This document shows, one piece after another, positions 1-8,078 of a DNA stretch of 64,000 nt (position 1 is its first letter; each line of letters begins with the position of its first letter). The notes below the pieces were generated by a model. That model was not told where the DNA came from. It saw nothing but the letters and a program-made list of their open reading frames with translations, and searched no databases. Source of the stretch: an uncultured Subdoligranulum sp. (lineage in GTDB: Bacteria; Bacillota; Clostridia; Oscillospirales; Ruminococcaceae); NCBI GenBank assembly GCA_904374465.1, contig CAJFFY010000009.1:1-64000 (forward strand). Reading direction: 5' to 3'. The position numbers were made by a program, and so were the translations under genes.

Positions 1-33
1 GTTTCGGGGTTTTTGAGCTGTTTTGAATTGAAA

Positions 34-432
34 TCAGCGCTTGCTGAACTGCGGAGCGCGACGGGCTGCCTTGAGGCCGTACTTCTTACGTTCCTTCATA
101 CGAGGATCGCGGGTCAGGAAGCCAGCCTTCTTGAGGGTGGCGCGCAGCTCGGGGTTGAACTGCAGCAGGGCGCGGGACAGACCGTGGCGGATAGCGCCAG
201 CCTGGCCGGAGCAGCCGCCGCCAACCACGTTGACGACGACGTCAAACTTGCCCTCGGTCTCGGTGAGAACCAGCGGGCTGTTGACCAGGAGCTTCAGGGT
301 CTCCAGGCCGAAGTAATCGTTGATGTCACGGCCGTTGATGGTCATCTTGCCGGTGCCATTGTAGACACGCACGCGGGCAACGGAATGCTTACGACGGCCG
401 GTGCCGTAGAAATAGGGTTTCGTCTCGTACAT
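34..432 (-). CDS. rpsI: 30S ribosomal protein S9
   Basis: Small-subunit ribosomal protein S9 (uS9), which sits in the 30S head and reaches the P-site tRNA with its C-terminal tail. The 132-residue product has the family core (YFYGTGRRKHSVARVRVY near the start, GGGCSGQAGAIRHGLSRAL in the middle) and ends in the diagnostic basic tail PQFSKR, so the gene is complete. It lies 19 nt downstream of rplM on the same strand, the classical L13-S9 operon, and is cotranscribed from the promoter ahead of rplM. Confidence 0.98.
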   Translation of the reverse strand: MYETKPYFYGTGRRKHSVARVRVYNGTGKMTINGRDINDYFGLETLKLLVNSPLVLTETEGKFDVVVNVVGGGCSGQAGAIRHGLSRALLQFNPELRATLKKAGFLTRDPRMKERKKYGLKAARRAPQFSKR

Positions 433-451
433 CTTCTATTGCCTCCTTAAC

Positions 452-841
452 TCAAATCTCAACGGCTTCGGGCTTCTGCGCAGCATGAGCATGGTCAGCA
501 GCCTTGTAGCAGTGCAGGCGGGTCATGGCCTTGGTGCCCAGGGTGTTGCTGGGAACCATGCCCTTGACGGCGTAGGTCATAGCCTTGTCGCTGGCCTCAG
601 CCATCAGGGTCTTATACTGGGTCTCCTTCAGGCCGCCGATCCAGCCGGAATGGGTGCGATGGAACTTCTTTTCCAGCTTCTTGCCGGTCAGGACAGCTTC
701 GTCGCAGTTGATGGGCTTGTTCTTGCCACGCAGGATGACAGCGGCCTTGGCGGCAACGCGGCCGAGCGGTTTGCCGGCGGCGTCGATCACATACCACTTG
801 CGGTCAGCCATTTCAGCGGGCTTAGCGAGAGTCGTGCTCAT
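452..841 (-). CDS. rplM: 50S ribosomal protein L13
   Basis: Large-subunit ribosomal protein L13 (uL13), an early assembly protein of the 50S subunit. The 129-residue product starts MSTTLAKPAEMADRKW and carries the family motifs YVIDAAGKPLGRVA, LRGKNKP, FHRTHSGWIGGLKE and GMVPSNTLG. The frame stays open further upstream, but the ATG at 841 is chosen because GGAGG lies 8 nt before it and conserved L13 sequence begins just after. First gene of the rplM-rpsI operon. Confidence 0.97.
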   Translation of the reverse strand: MSTTLAKPAEMADRKWYVIDAAGKPLGRVAAKAAVILRGKNKPINCDEAVLTGKKLEKKFHRTHSGWIGGLKETQYKTLMAEASDKAMTYAVKGMVPSNTLGTKAMTRLHCYKAADHAHAAQKPEAVEI

Positions 842-938
842 AGTAGGGACCTCCATTGAAATAGTAACACGTCCGTTCCAAAAACGGTATCTTACAGCAC
901 CGTATCGCTTTGCGCGTTGTGCGGCGCTTTTTCGCGCA
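842..938 (-). promoter_or_regulatory. rplM 5' leader, candidate L13 autoregulatory leader
   Basis: About 97 nt of transcribed leader lie between the rplM promoter and its start codon. The leader contains complementary segments, for example ACGGT pairing with ACCGT around 874-892. Firmicutes rplM messages are known to carry an L13 leader RNA that binds the protein for feedback control. That this stretch folds as that leader is inferred from position; no covariance check was made. Confidence 0.4.
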
Positions 939-944
939 AGTGTG

Positions 945-973
945 ATTATAGCAGAAAGGGGGCGGGAAGTCAA
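945..973 (-). promoter_or_regulatory. Promoter of rplM-rpsI
   Basis: On the minus strand, -35 TTGACT (968-973), a 17-nt spacer and a perfect -10 TATAAT (945-950). This is a near-consensus vegetative promoter, as expected for ribosomal-protein genes. Confidence 0.85.
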
Positions 974-1080
974 CGATTTTTCAAAAAGATTTTGATATAT
1001 TCCCGCCTTACTCCCGAATTCTCTTGTTTTCTCTTGAATTCTCTTGTTTTCTTATTTTCTATTTTCAGTTTTTTTGCAGC

Positions 1081-1136
1081 AAAAAGCCCGGCCCGCCAGA
1101 CAGTCTGCTGCCTGGCGGGCCGGGCCCCGTTTTTTG
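1081..1136 (-). terminator. Intrinsic terminator of the HPr-like gene
   Basis: A 14-bp GC-rich stem (GCCCGGCCCGCCAG with its complement, about 1086-1125) is followed on the minus strand by a T-run (1081-1085). A T-run also exists on the other side (1130-1136), so it could stop transcription in both directions. Confidence 0.85.
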
Positions 1137-1144
1137 GTTTCCGA

Positions 1145-1366
1145 TTACTGTTTGATCGCGTTGACCACACGGCTCAGGTCGTTCTCATCCTCGCAAACAA
1201 TCTTGACGGGATGGCTGTAATCCAGGCTCATCATGCCCAGGATGCTCTTGGCATCGGCAATGCTGCCCTTCATATCGTGCACGCCGACCGCGTTATAACA
1301 TTTGGCGGCAGCAGACACGATTCCCTTGACCTCCGTGAAGTTGGAAACCTTGACTTGTTTCACCAT
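1145..1366 (-). CDS. HPr-like (Crh-like) protein lacking the active-site histidine
   Basis: A 73-residue protein with the HPr fold signature. The regulatory-serine segment AKSILGMMSL (residues 39-48) matches the Ser46 region of HPr. The N-terminal phosphocarrier motif (GIHARPA in HPr) is replaced by NFTEVKG, so the residue aligning with His15 is Thr11. It therefore cannot act as a normal PTS phosphocarrier. By analogy with Bacillus Crh, which keeps Ser46 but lacks His15, a role as a CcpA corepressor phosphorylated by HPr kinase is likely (inference). The start at 1366 is set by GGAGG 8-9 nt upstream; the longer upstream frame is leader. Confidence 0.85.
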   Translation of the reverse strand: MVKQVKVSNFTEVKGIVSAAAKCYNAVGVHDMKGSIADAKSILGMMSLDYSHPVKIVCEDENDLSRVVNAIKQ

Positions 1367-1396
1367 TGTAATGACCTCCAGACATTTTCCCTCAGC

Positions 1397-1445
1397 GGAT
1401 CGCTCCCGGCGAAGACTTCTCTCTCCGAAGTGCTTCGCGCGATCC
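1397..1445 (-). promoter_or_regulatory. Structured leader hairpin upstream of the HPr-like gene
   Basis: In the roughly 125-nt leader, GGATCGC pairs with GCGATCC, and inside it GCGAAG pairs with CTTCGC, then a smaller ACTTC/GAAGT stem. It ends about 20 nt before the ribosome binding site and has no T-run, so it is not a terminator. It may set mRNA stability or translation; function unknown. Confidence 0.5.
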
Positions 1446-1499
1446 ACTGCCAGGGCGGGCCGGACCACCATGTCCTGTTTTCCCGTCCCTGTGATTGGC

Positions 1500-1508
1500 A
1501 TTATAACA
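1500..1508 (-). promoter_or_regulatory. Extended -10 promoter of the HPr-like gene
   Basis: On the minus strand TGT precedes a perfect TATAAT (1500-1505), an extended -10 element. No good -35 hexamer is visible. Confidence 0.6.
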
Positions 1509-1799
1509 CAATTATTTCCCCGTGGTTTGTGAATCATGCACAAAGGCCGCTTTTTCCATTTCCTGCACAAAAGGCTCAAATCTTCATTTTGGGGATTTGG
1601 TGAGTTTGCTCAGTTTTTTGAGCCAAATACAGGATTTATTCATACGGTTATCGTTTTTGCGAAGATATTTTTATGTTTTTAGCTCATTTTTGCGTCTTTT
1701 TCGAAAGTTTTCAAATTTTTTCCGATTCGAAAGGCGCTCATATTTTTCACGCAATGCAACAAATGCACATATTTTACGGCCAGAACATTGACTTTTTGC
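1509..1799. other. AT-rich intergenic stretch, no gene seen
   Basis: About 290 bases between the HPr-like promoter and the end of tex are much richer in A and T than the surrounding genes. Short open frames exist on the plus strand but lack ribosome binding sites and recognisable protein sequence. No clear terminator hairpin for tex was found. Confidence 0.6.
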
Positions 1800-3962
1800 T
1801 CATGAAAGCCCCTTCATGGTCAGCGCAATTCTCTTTTTGGCAACATCCACAGAAAGCACCTTGACCTTAACGATGTCCCCCACCTTGAGGACTTCCCGGG
1901 GATGCTTGATGAAGCGATTGCTGATCTGGGAGATATGCACCAGCCCATCCTGATGAACGCCGAGATCCACAAAGGCGCCGAAATCAATGACGTTGCGCAC
2001 GGTGCCGGTGAGCTCCATGCCGGGCTTCAGATCCTCCAGGCTCATGACGTCGCTGCGCAGTAACGGTTTGGGCAGGCTGTCACGCACATCGCGGCCCGGT
2101 TTGCACAGCTCCGAGATGATGTCGTGCAGCGTGGGAACGCCGATGCCCAGTGTCTCACAGAGGGTCTGCTCCCCCTTGGCCTTGACCGCGGCGGGCAGCG
2201 CCGAAAGCTTTTCGGTACCGATCTCGGCGGTGGTATAACCGCAGGCTTCCAGCAAGGCTTTGGCGGCAGCGTAGCTTTCGGGATGGACGGCCGTGGCATC
2301 CAGCCGGTTCTTGGCATCCGGCAGCCGCAGGAAGCCGGCGCACTGTTCAAAGGCTTTGGGCCCCAGCCCCTTGACCTTTTTGAGCTGGGCACGGGAGGTA
2401 AACGCGCCTTCCTCCTCACGCCAGGCCACAATGTTTTTGGCCGTGGCGGCACTGACACCCGCCACCCGGCGCAGCAGCGGCGCGCTGGCGGTGTTCAGGT
2501 CTACCCCCACGCTGTTGACGCAGTCCTCCACTACGCCGTCCAGCGTTTCATTCAGCCGCTTCTGGGGCATATCGTGCTGATACTGGCCCACGCCCACCGC
2601 CTTGGGGTCAATCTTGACCAATTCGGCCAGGGGGTCCTGCAGACGCCGGGCGATGGAGACTGCGCTGCGCAGGTTCACATCGAACTGGGGGAATTCTTCC
2701 GCCGCCAGCTTGCTGGCCGAATACACCGAAGCGCCAGCCTCGCTGACCACCATATACTGCAGGCGCAGGCCCTTCTCCTCAGCCAGTTCCCGGATGACAT
2801 TGGCGGCAAATTCTTCCGTTTCGTGGCCGGCCGTGCCGTTGCCGATGGCCATGACTTCGACGCCGTTTTTGCAGACCATCTCCTTGATGATCCGTTTGGC
2901 CTGGTCCACCCGCTTGAATTCCGGCACCGGGTAAACCACGTTGGTATCCAGCACTTTGCCCGTGGGGTCCACGACGGCCACCTTGCAGCCCATGCGGTAG
3001 CCGGGGTCCAGCCCCATAACCGTTTTGCCACGGATGGGCGGCTGCAACAGCAACTGACGCAGGTTGTCGCCGAAAACCTTGATGGCTCCCTCGGCGGCCG
3101 CATCGGAGAGTTCCCCCCGCAACTCGTTTTCCAGGCTGGGGTGAATCAAACGGCTGTAAGCGTCCAGGGCGGCCGCTTCCACCAGCAGCGCGCTGGCTCC
3201 GCCGGTCTTTTTGCGGGCGAACATCCAGGCCGCAATGGCCCCGGCCCGCTCGCTGTCCACCTGGATGCTGACTTTCAGGTAGCCTTCCCGCTCACCGCGG
3301 TCCAGCGCCAGCACCCGGTGACCGGGAATCTTGGCCAGGGGTTCGGCGTAGTCGTAATACTGGGCATAGACGCTGTCCTCATCCTTGGCTTTGACGCTGG
3401 CAATGCGGCCGAAAGCACGGTAATACCGGCGCAGTTCGGCGCGGCAGGCGGCATCGTCCGAAACCGCCTCGGCGATGATGTCCTGTGCACCGGCCAAAGC
3501 GGCGGCCACATCGGGCACTTCCTCGTTGAGGTAGTCTCCGGCAACCGCCTGGGGATCCAGGGAAGCGTCCTGCTTCAGAATGGCGTCGGCCAGCGGCTGC
3601 AGCCCCCGCGCCTTGGCAATGCTGGCGCGGGTCTTGCGCTTGGGCTTATAGGGACGGTAGAGATCCTCCACTTCGGCCAGTGTTTTAGCCTTGGACAGCG
3701 CGGTGGTCAGCTCCGGGGTCATGGCTCCCTGCTCGGTGATGGAGGCGGTGACCTCCTCCTTGCGCTTGTCCAGTCCCCGCAGGTATTCCAGACGGTCCCC
3801 CAAGTTGCGCAGCACCTGGTCGTCCATCGAGCCGGTGGCCTCCTTGCGGTAACGGGCAATGAACGGGATGGTGTTGCCCTGATCGATCAGGTCGATGGCC
3901 CCCTGCACATTCTTGACACTCAGATTCAGTTCGGCGGCCAGTTGTTCAGCATGATTCGGCAT
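1800..3962 (-). CDS. tex: Tex family RNA-binding transcription accessory protein
   Basis: Tex is a conserved nucleic-acid-binding protein (Tex/Spt6 family) that associates with transcription and RNA turnover. The 720-residue product has the expected order: N-terminal Tex-like helical region, a YqgF/RNase H-like domain starting near TVMGLDPGYRMGCKVAVVD, helix-hairpin-helix repeats (NTASAPLLRRVAGVSAATAK and following) and a C-terminal S1 RNA-binding domain (about residues 645-718, TGTVRNVIDFGAFVDLGV). Length is normal for the family. The start overlaps the end of the YfhO gene upstream by 17 nt, so the two are probably cotranscribed. Confidence 0.96.
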   Translation of the reverse strand: MPNHAEQLAAELNLSVKNVQGAIDLIDQGNTIPFIARYRKEATGSMDDQVLRNLGDRLEYLRGLDKRKEEVTASITEQGAMTPELTTALSKAKTLAEVEDLYRPYKPKRKTRASIAKARGLQPLADAILKQDASLDPQAVAGDYLNEEVPDVAAALAGAQDIIAEAVSDDAACRAELRRYYRAFGRIASVKAKDEDSVYAQYYDYAEPLAKIPGHRVLALDRGEREGYLKVSIQVDSERAGAIAAWMFARKKTGGASALLVEAAALDAYSRLIHPSLENELRGELSDAAAEGAIKVFGDNLRQLLLQPPIRGKTVMGLDPGYRMGCKVAVVDPTGKVLDTNVVYPVPEFKRVDQAKRIIKEMVCKNGVEVMAIGNGTAGHETEEFAANVIRELAEEKGLRLQYMVVSEAGASVYSASKLAAEEFPQFDVNLRSAVSIARRLQDPLAELVKIDPKAVGVGQYQHDMPQKRLNETLDGVVEDCVNSVGVDLNTASAPLLRRVAGVSAATAKNIVAWREEEGAFTSRAQLKKVKGLGPKAFEQCAGFLRLPDAKNRLDATAVHPESYAAAKALLEACGYTTAEIGTEKLSALPAAVKAKGEQTLCETLGIGVPTLHDIISELCKPGRDVRDSLPKPLLRSDVMSLEDLKPGMELTGTVRNVIDFGAFVDLGVHQDGLVHISQISNRFIKHPREVLKVGDIVKVKVLSVDVAKKRIALTMKGLS

Positions 3963-6309
3963 TCAGTTTCCTCTTTCTCTTACGATACAAAACCAGAAGA
4001 TATCCCCCATAGATCACCACCGCGGCCAGGCTGATCCGGACCGAAAGGGCCAATCCCGGGGTATGGTAGGTACATACAATATCGGCATCCCCCGCCGGGA
4101 CAGCAATGGCCATCAGGCCGTTGTCCACCTTCTCGATGGGGACGGGTTCGCCGTTGACGGTGGCGGTAAAGCCGTCGTCATAAGGCACGCTGAAGAAGAC
4201 CAGTTCCTCCTCGGCGTAATGGGTGTGGGCAGTAAAGCCGGTGTTGGTGGCGGTAAAATTTTCCACCGACGTGGCACGGCGGTCGGCACAGTCGGCAGCA
4301 TACCGGTCGGCCGTGCGGTCCTCCAGTTCTGCCTGGGGCAGCGGGTCCAGCCATCCGGCGTAGGTGTCCAGCTGGTCCTCATCCAACAACAGCGCCCGCA
4401 TCAGGATCTGGGCGCGCTCCTCCTCCGGCACCGTTTCCAGTTGATCGGCGGTCACATAGAAATCGTAGGTAAAACCCATGGGGACCCAGTTGTCATTGCG
4501 GTAGATCCGATAGGCCGAAGTTTCCCCGCAGGCCGTCCAGCCGCTGAGGTTTTCCTTTTCCCAGTCCGTCACCTTATCTTTGGCCACCAGCGTGTACCGC
4601 ACGCTGAGCAGGCCGCGCAGGGCGTAGTTCTGCGCATCGGGCTTGGAGTTCACATCCCGGGTGACCCCCACCTGGGGATAGAATTCCATAATGCTGGGTG
4701 CCACGGTGGAATTGAAGAACTGCAGGCAGCTCTTGTCAAACCACAGGCCCAGATTGTTGTGCGCACCGTAGGCATCCAGGCGGTAGAAGCTGTCCTGGGG
4801 CAATGCTTCCTCAATCCCCGAAACCGAGTCGTAGGTCTCGGCAATGAGATTGGAATCGGTCTGCCACTGGGGATATTTGGTCAGTGAAAGATGGACGCTG
4901 CCGTACAAAAAGCTGAACGCCAGCACGGCGGCCAACATCGTGCGGGCCCAGTCACGGCGGTTGCGGCAAAGTTTCCACAGCGCCCAGAAAAGCAGTACCC
5001 CCAGCAGACTGACGGTAAAGACGCCCCAGAACCGGGGCTGCAGATCCACCACTCCCAGCTGGAAATTGCCGTCCTCATCGGTATTGGGCACCAGGGCAAA
5101 GGCCACCGCACTGAGGGTAATGAGCGCCACCAGCCGCCAGGCACGGGGCACCTGCCGTTCCGCCAGGTGGGGCCGGCCCAGCACATAGGCCGTGGCCGCG
5201 CAGAGCACCAGCACCGGCATATAGTACCAGCGGGCGTAGTAGCTGGAATTGAGGGCGTAAAAGGCACTGTTGAGCACCGGCACAAAGGCACAGACGATAC
5301 ACGCCTTTAAAAGGTACGCAAAGGGATGGGTCCGCCGCCCACGGCAGAAGGCAACGCCCCCCGCAATGCCCACTAGCGGCAGGTAGGCCGTCATGCTGGT
5401 GTGTTTGAGGATGCCCTCCTGGAACATATCCTTGAAGTAGGGGGCATCCGGCATGAGAAACGCACTGTAGAAGATGGCCCCGTACTGTTGGGCATTGCCG
5501 TAGATCAGATAGCCGTATCCGTTGAAGGGGTCGATGGTGCGGGGGTTCTGCACCAGCGAAAGGCCCGCCGGGATCAGCAGCACACACCCCATGGCACAGC
5601 CCAGCAGGGTCTCCCCTGCCAGCACCGCAAAACTGCGGGGCCCCACCTTGTAGCGGCGGCCCGCCAGCATACACAGAAAGTACAGGACAAGAAAGACCGC
5701 CTGGCCTGCAAAGAAAAAGTAATTGTTGACCAGGTTGAGCGCTACCCAGAATGGAAAACGTCCCCGTTTGCCGTCCAGCACGGCATCATCCAGGGCCGCC
5801 AGCATATAGGGAAAGAGGGCAACCACATCGAGAAAATGGTTGAAAAAGATGTTGTAGACGGTGAACCCGGAAAAGGCATACAGACACCCGGCCACCATGC
5901 TCCAGTCCTCGTTCCCCACCCAGCGGCGGGCCCAGAGATACCCGCCCCCGCCGGCCAGGGCGATTTTCAGGCAGAGCAGCGGCACCATCATCCAGGGCAT
6001 GAGCCGGGACGGCACCCAAAGACTCAGCCAAAAAAAGGGGCTGCCCAGAAGATAAAAGGAATAGGCATTGACAAACCCGCTGCCCAGGTCGGTGGCCCAG
6101 CTGAAGGTGTCCCCCTGTTTGACAAAGGCGTTGGCGTACTGGTAAAAGTTGATCTGCTGGTCGTTGAAGTCCCCTGCATAATGGAAGAATCCACCGCCAA
6201 AAACGGCATCCGCAATGCAGTGGGGCAAAAACAAGGCCACCGCCAGCAAAAAACAAAGTCCGAATACCCGCGCATAGCGTGGTTTTTGTGTGGGAAGTGA
6301 AAGATACAT
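3946..6309 (-). CDS. YfhO family integral membrane protein
   Basis: A 787-residue protein with about a dozen hydrophobic segments in its first two thirds, followed by a long extracytoplasmic-type C-terminal domain and a last transmembrane segment before a basic tail (YRKRKRK). The layout and the segment AGDFNDQQINFYQYANAF match the YfhO (DUF6044/GT-C-like) family, linked in Bacillus and Listeria to glycosylation of teichoic acids with lipid-linked sugars. The substrate here is unknown. ATG at 6309 is preferred over TTG at 6315. It precedes tex with a 17-nt overlap. Confidence 0.85.
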   Translation of the reverse strand: MYLSLPTQKPRYARVFGLCFLLAVALFLPHCIADAVFGGGFFHYAGDFNDQQINFYQYANAFVKQGDTFSWATDLGSGFVNAYSFYLLGSPFFWLSLWVPSRLMPWMMVPLLCLKIALAGGGGYLWARRWVGNEDWSMVAGCLYAFSGFTVYNIFFNHFLDVVALFPYMLAALDDAVLDGKRGRFPFWVALNLVNNYFFFAGQAVFLVLYFLCMLAGRRYKVGPRSFAVLAGETLLGCAMGCVLLIPAGLSLVQNPRTIDPFNGYGYLIYGNAQQYGAIFYSAFLMPDAPYFKDMFQEGILKHTSMTAYLPLVGIAGGVAFCRGRRTHPFAYLLKACIVCAFVPVLNSAFYALNSSYYARWYYMPVLVLCAATAYVLGRPHLAERQVPRAWRLVALITLSAVAFALVPNTDEDGNFQLGVVDLQPRFWGVFTVSLLGVLLFWALWKLCRNRRDWARTMLAAVLAFSFLYGSVHLSLTKYPQWQTDSNLIAETYDSVSGIEEALPQDSFYRLDAYGAHNNLGLWFDKSCLQFFNSTVAPSIMEFYPQVGVTRDVNSKPDAQNYALRGLLSVRYTLVAKDKVTDWEKENLSGWTACGETSAYRIYRNDNWVPMGFTYDFYVTADQLETVPEEERAQILMRALLLDEDQLDTYAGWLDPLPQAELEDRTADRYAADCADRRATSVENFTATNTGFTAHTHYAEEELVFFSVPYDDGFTATVNGEPVPIEKVDNGLMAIAVPAGDADIVCTYHTPGLALSVRISLAAVVIYGGYLLVLYRKRKRKLNAESC

Positions 6310-6362
6310 ACCCAAAACCCCGGTTCTGTCCCGTTTAACGTACTGTGTTTGTGGTAAAATCG

Positions 6363-6378
6363 TGCTATACTGAGTATA
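6363..6378 (+). promoter_or_regulatory. Extended -10 promoter with overlapping palindrome, yfbR
   Basis: TGC precedes TATACT (6366-6371), an extended -10 element. The same -10 is one arm of a perfect 13-bp palindrome, TATACTGAGTATA (6366-6378), spanning the likely transcription start, which could be a repressor operator. Confidence 0.5.
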
Positions 6379-6402
6379 TCACACTGGAAAGGTTGCGTGA
6401 AG

Positions 6403-7005
6403 ATGAAAACATACCCGTTGAGCGCCCTGCTGAGCCGCATGAAATACATCACCCGCTGGAGCCTGATGCGCAACGGCCGCCCCGAAAGCCTGAGCGAACA
6501 CACCGCCGACACGGCGCTGCTGGCCCATATGCTTTGCCTGATTGCCAAAAAGTGCACCGGCACCGGGGCCGGCCTGCGGCCCGAGGCGGTGGCCACAGCG
6601 GCGCTCTACCACGACGCGCCGGAGATTCTGACCGGCGACATGCCCACCCCGGTGAAGTACAAAAACGACGCCCTGCGCACCGCCTACAAAGCGGTGGAGC
6701 GGGAAAGTGCCCGGGTGATGGCCAGCCTGCTGCCCGCCGAATTGCGGGGCGAGGTGGAGTGCTACCTGACCGGGGCCGTGCTCAACGACGCCGAGCGCAA
6801 GGTGTTGAAGGCAGCGGACCGACTTTCGGCCCTGATCAAATGCATTGAGGAAAGCCAGGGCGGCAACCACGAGTTTGAGGCTGCCCGGCAACAGCAGCTG
6901 GAAGCCATCCATGCCATGGACTGCCCCGAAGCGGAATATTTCCTCCAGCATATGCTGCCCTGCTACGCCCAGAACCTGGACGAGCTGACCCGCGGGCGGT
7001 TTTAA
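6403..7005 (+). CDS. yfbR: YfbR-like HD-domain 5'-deoxynucleotidase
   Basis: YfbR enzymes dephosphorylate deoxyribonucleoside 5'-monophosphates in nucleotide salvage. The 200-residue product keeps the family landmarks: Arg18-Trp19 (ITRWSLM), metal-binding His33, His70-Asp71 (LYHDAPE) and the TGDMPTPVKY signature. The ATG at 6403 lies 10 nt after GGAAAGG; a GTG at 6397 would be only 4 nt away. Its stop codon overlaps the convergent dus stop codon at 7002-7005, so no terminator separates the two genes. Confidence 0.92.
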   Translation: MKTYPLSALLSRMKYITRWSLMRNGRPESLSEHTADTALLAHMLCLIAKKCTGTGAGLRPEAVATAALYHDAPEILTGDMPTPVKYKNDALRTAYKAVERESARVMASLLPAELRGEVECYLTGAVLNDAERKVLKAADRLSALIKCIEESQGGNHEFEAARQQQLEAIHAMDCPEAEYFLQHMLPCYAQNLDELTRGRF

Positions 7006-7979
7006 TCCTGCAGGCGATAGACCGCATCGATGAGTTTGTCCACATCCGTAAAATGTTCCAGCATCGAGCAGTACCGCCGCAGCGATGCCGCACCCCGCAG
7101 ACCTTTCATATAGTGCATGGCCTGACTGCGGGCCTGGGGCATGGCCAGCCACTCGCCCTTTTCTTCACACATTTCGTAGATCTGGCGACGCAGGGCGGCC
7201 ATCCGTTGGTTGAGGGTGGGTTCGGCGGGCGGTTCTTCGCCCAGCAGTGCCGCCCGCACCCGGTCAAACAGCCAGGGATCGCCCAGGGCTCCCCGGCCGA
7301 TCATGACGCCGTCGCAGCCGGTTTTTTCCAGCAGATCCAACGCCCCCTCGGCGGTTGTCACATCGCCGTTGGCCAGCACCGGAATCTTCACGGCCTGTTT
7401 GATGGCCGCAATGGCATCGGCGTCGATGGGCGGGATATACATCTGTTCCCGGGTACGGCCGTGCACCGCCAGCAGGTCGGCGCCGTTGGCCTCGCACTGT
7501 CTGGCCACCTCCACCCCGGTGAGATGATCGGCGTCCCAGCCGATGCGCATCTTGACGGTGAGGGGGGTATCATCCCCCAGCGCCTTGCGGGCGGCCGCCA
7601 CCATCGCCCCGCAGAGCGGCGGGTCCAGCAGCAGATGGCTGCCCGCACCGCTGGAGGTGATCTTGGGGGCGGGACAGCCCATATTGATATCAAGAATATC
7701 AAACCGGATGCCTTTTTCCCGCACCAGCAGGATGGCCTTGGCCAGGGTTTCCGGCTCGGCGCCGAAAAGCTGGATGGCATAGAGGCCGTGGGGGTCCGGG
7801 TCCTTGAGCAAGGCAAAGGACTTCTTGTCCCCGAAGTTCAGCGCCTTGGCGCTGGCCATCTCGCTGACCGTCCAGGCCGCCCCGTGGTCCGCCATCATGC
7901 GGCGGCAGGCGGCATCGGTCAGGCCGGCCATGGGGGCAAAAACGGCGCCCACCGGAATTTGAATGTGTTTCAGTTGCAT
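7002..7979 (-). CDS. dus: tRNA-dihydrouridine synthase
   Basis: Reduces uridine to dihydrouridine in the tRNA D-loop using FMN and NADPH. The 325-residue product has the TIM-barrel start VGAVFAPMAGLTDAACRRM, the FMN-site segment DINMGCPAPKI with catalytic Cys102, and the phosphate-binding GDVTTAEGAL and GVMIGRGALGDPWLF segments. The ATG at 7979 is preferred to 7991 because TGAGG lies just before it. It is divergent from polA across about 100 nt. Confidence 0.95.
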   Translation of the reverse strand: MQLKHIQIPVGAVFAPMAGLTDAACRRMMADHGAAWTVSEMASAKALNFGDKKSFALLKDPDPHGLYAIQLFGAEPETLAKAILLVREKGIRFDILDINMGCPAPKITSSGAGSHLLLDPPLCGAMVAAARKALGDDTPLTVKMRIGWDADHLTGVEVARQCEANGADLLAVHGRTREQMYIPPIDADAIAAIKQAVKIPVLANGDVTTAEGALDLLEKTGCDGVMIGRGALGDPWLFDRVRAALLGEEPPAEPTLNQRMAALRRQIYEMCEEKGEWLAMPQARSQAMHYMKGLRGAASLRRYCSMLEHFTDVDKLIDAVYRLQD

Positions 7980-8033
7980 GGAATACCTCATTTTTCAATT
8001 TCGCATCTCATTCTACCACATTTGCGCGGTTTG

Positions 8034-8042
8034 TGGTATACT
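8034..8042 (+). promoter_or_regulatory. Extended -10 promoter of polA
   Basis: TGG precedes TATACT (8037-8042), about 37 nt before the polA start. No clear -35 hexamer is seen. Confidence 0.5.
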
Positions 8043-8078
8043 TATTCCATATGCAAATTGCGCCAAAGGAGCTTTTCT

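Noticed and set aside
1522..1864. Short plus-strand frames in the gap before tex
   Set aside because: Low-complexity Phe/Ser-rich translations of AT-rich DNA without ribosome binding sites.
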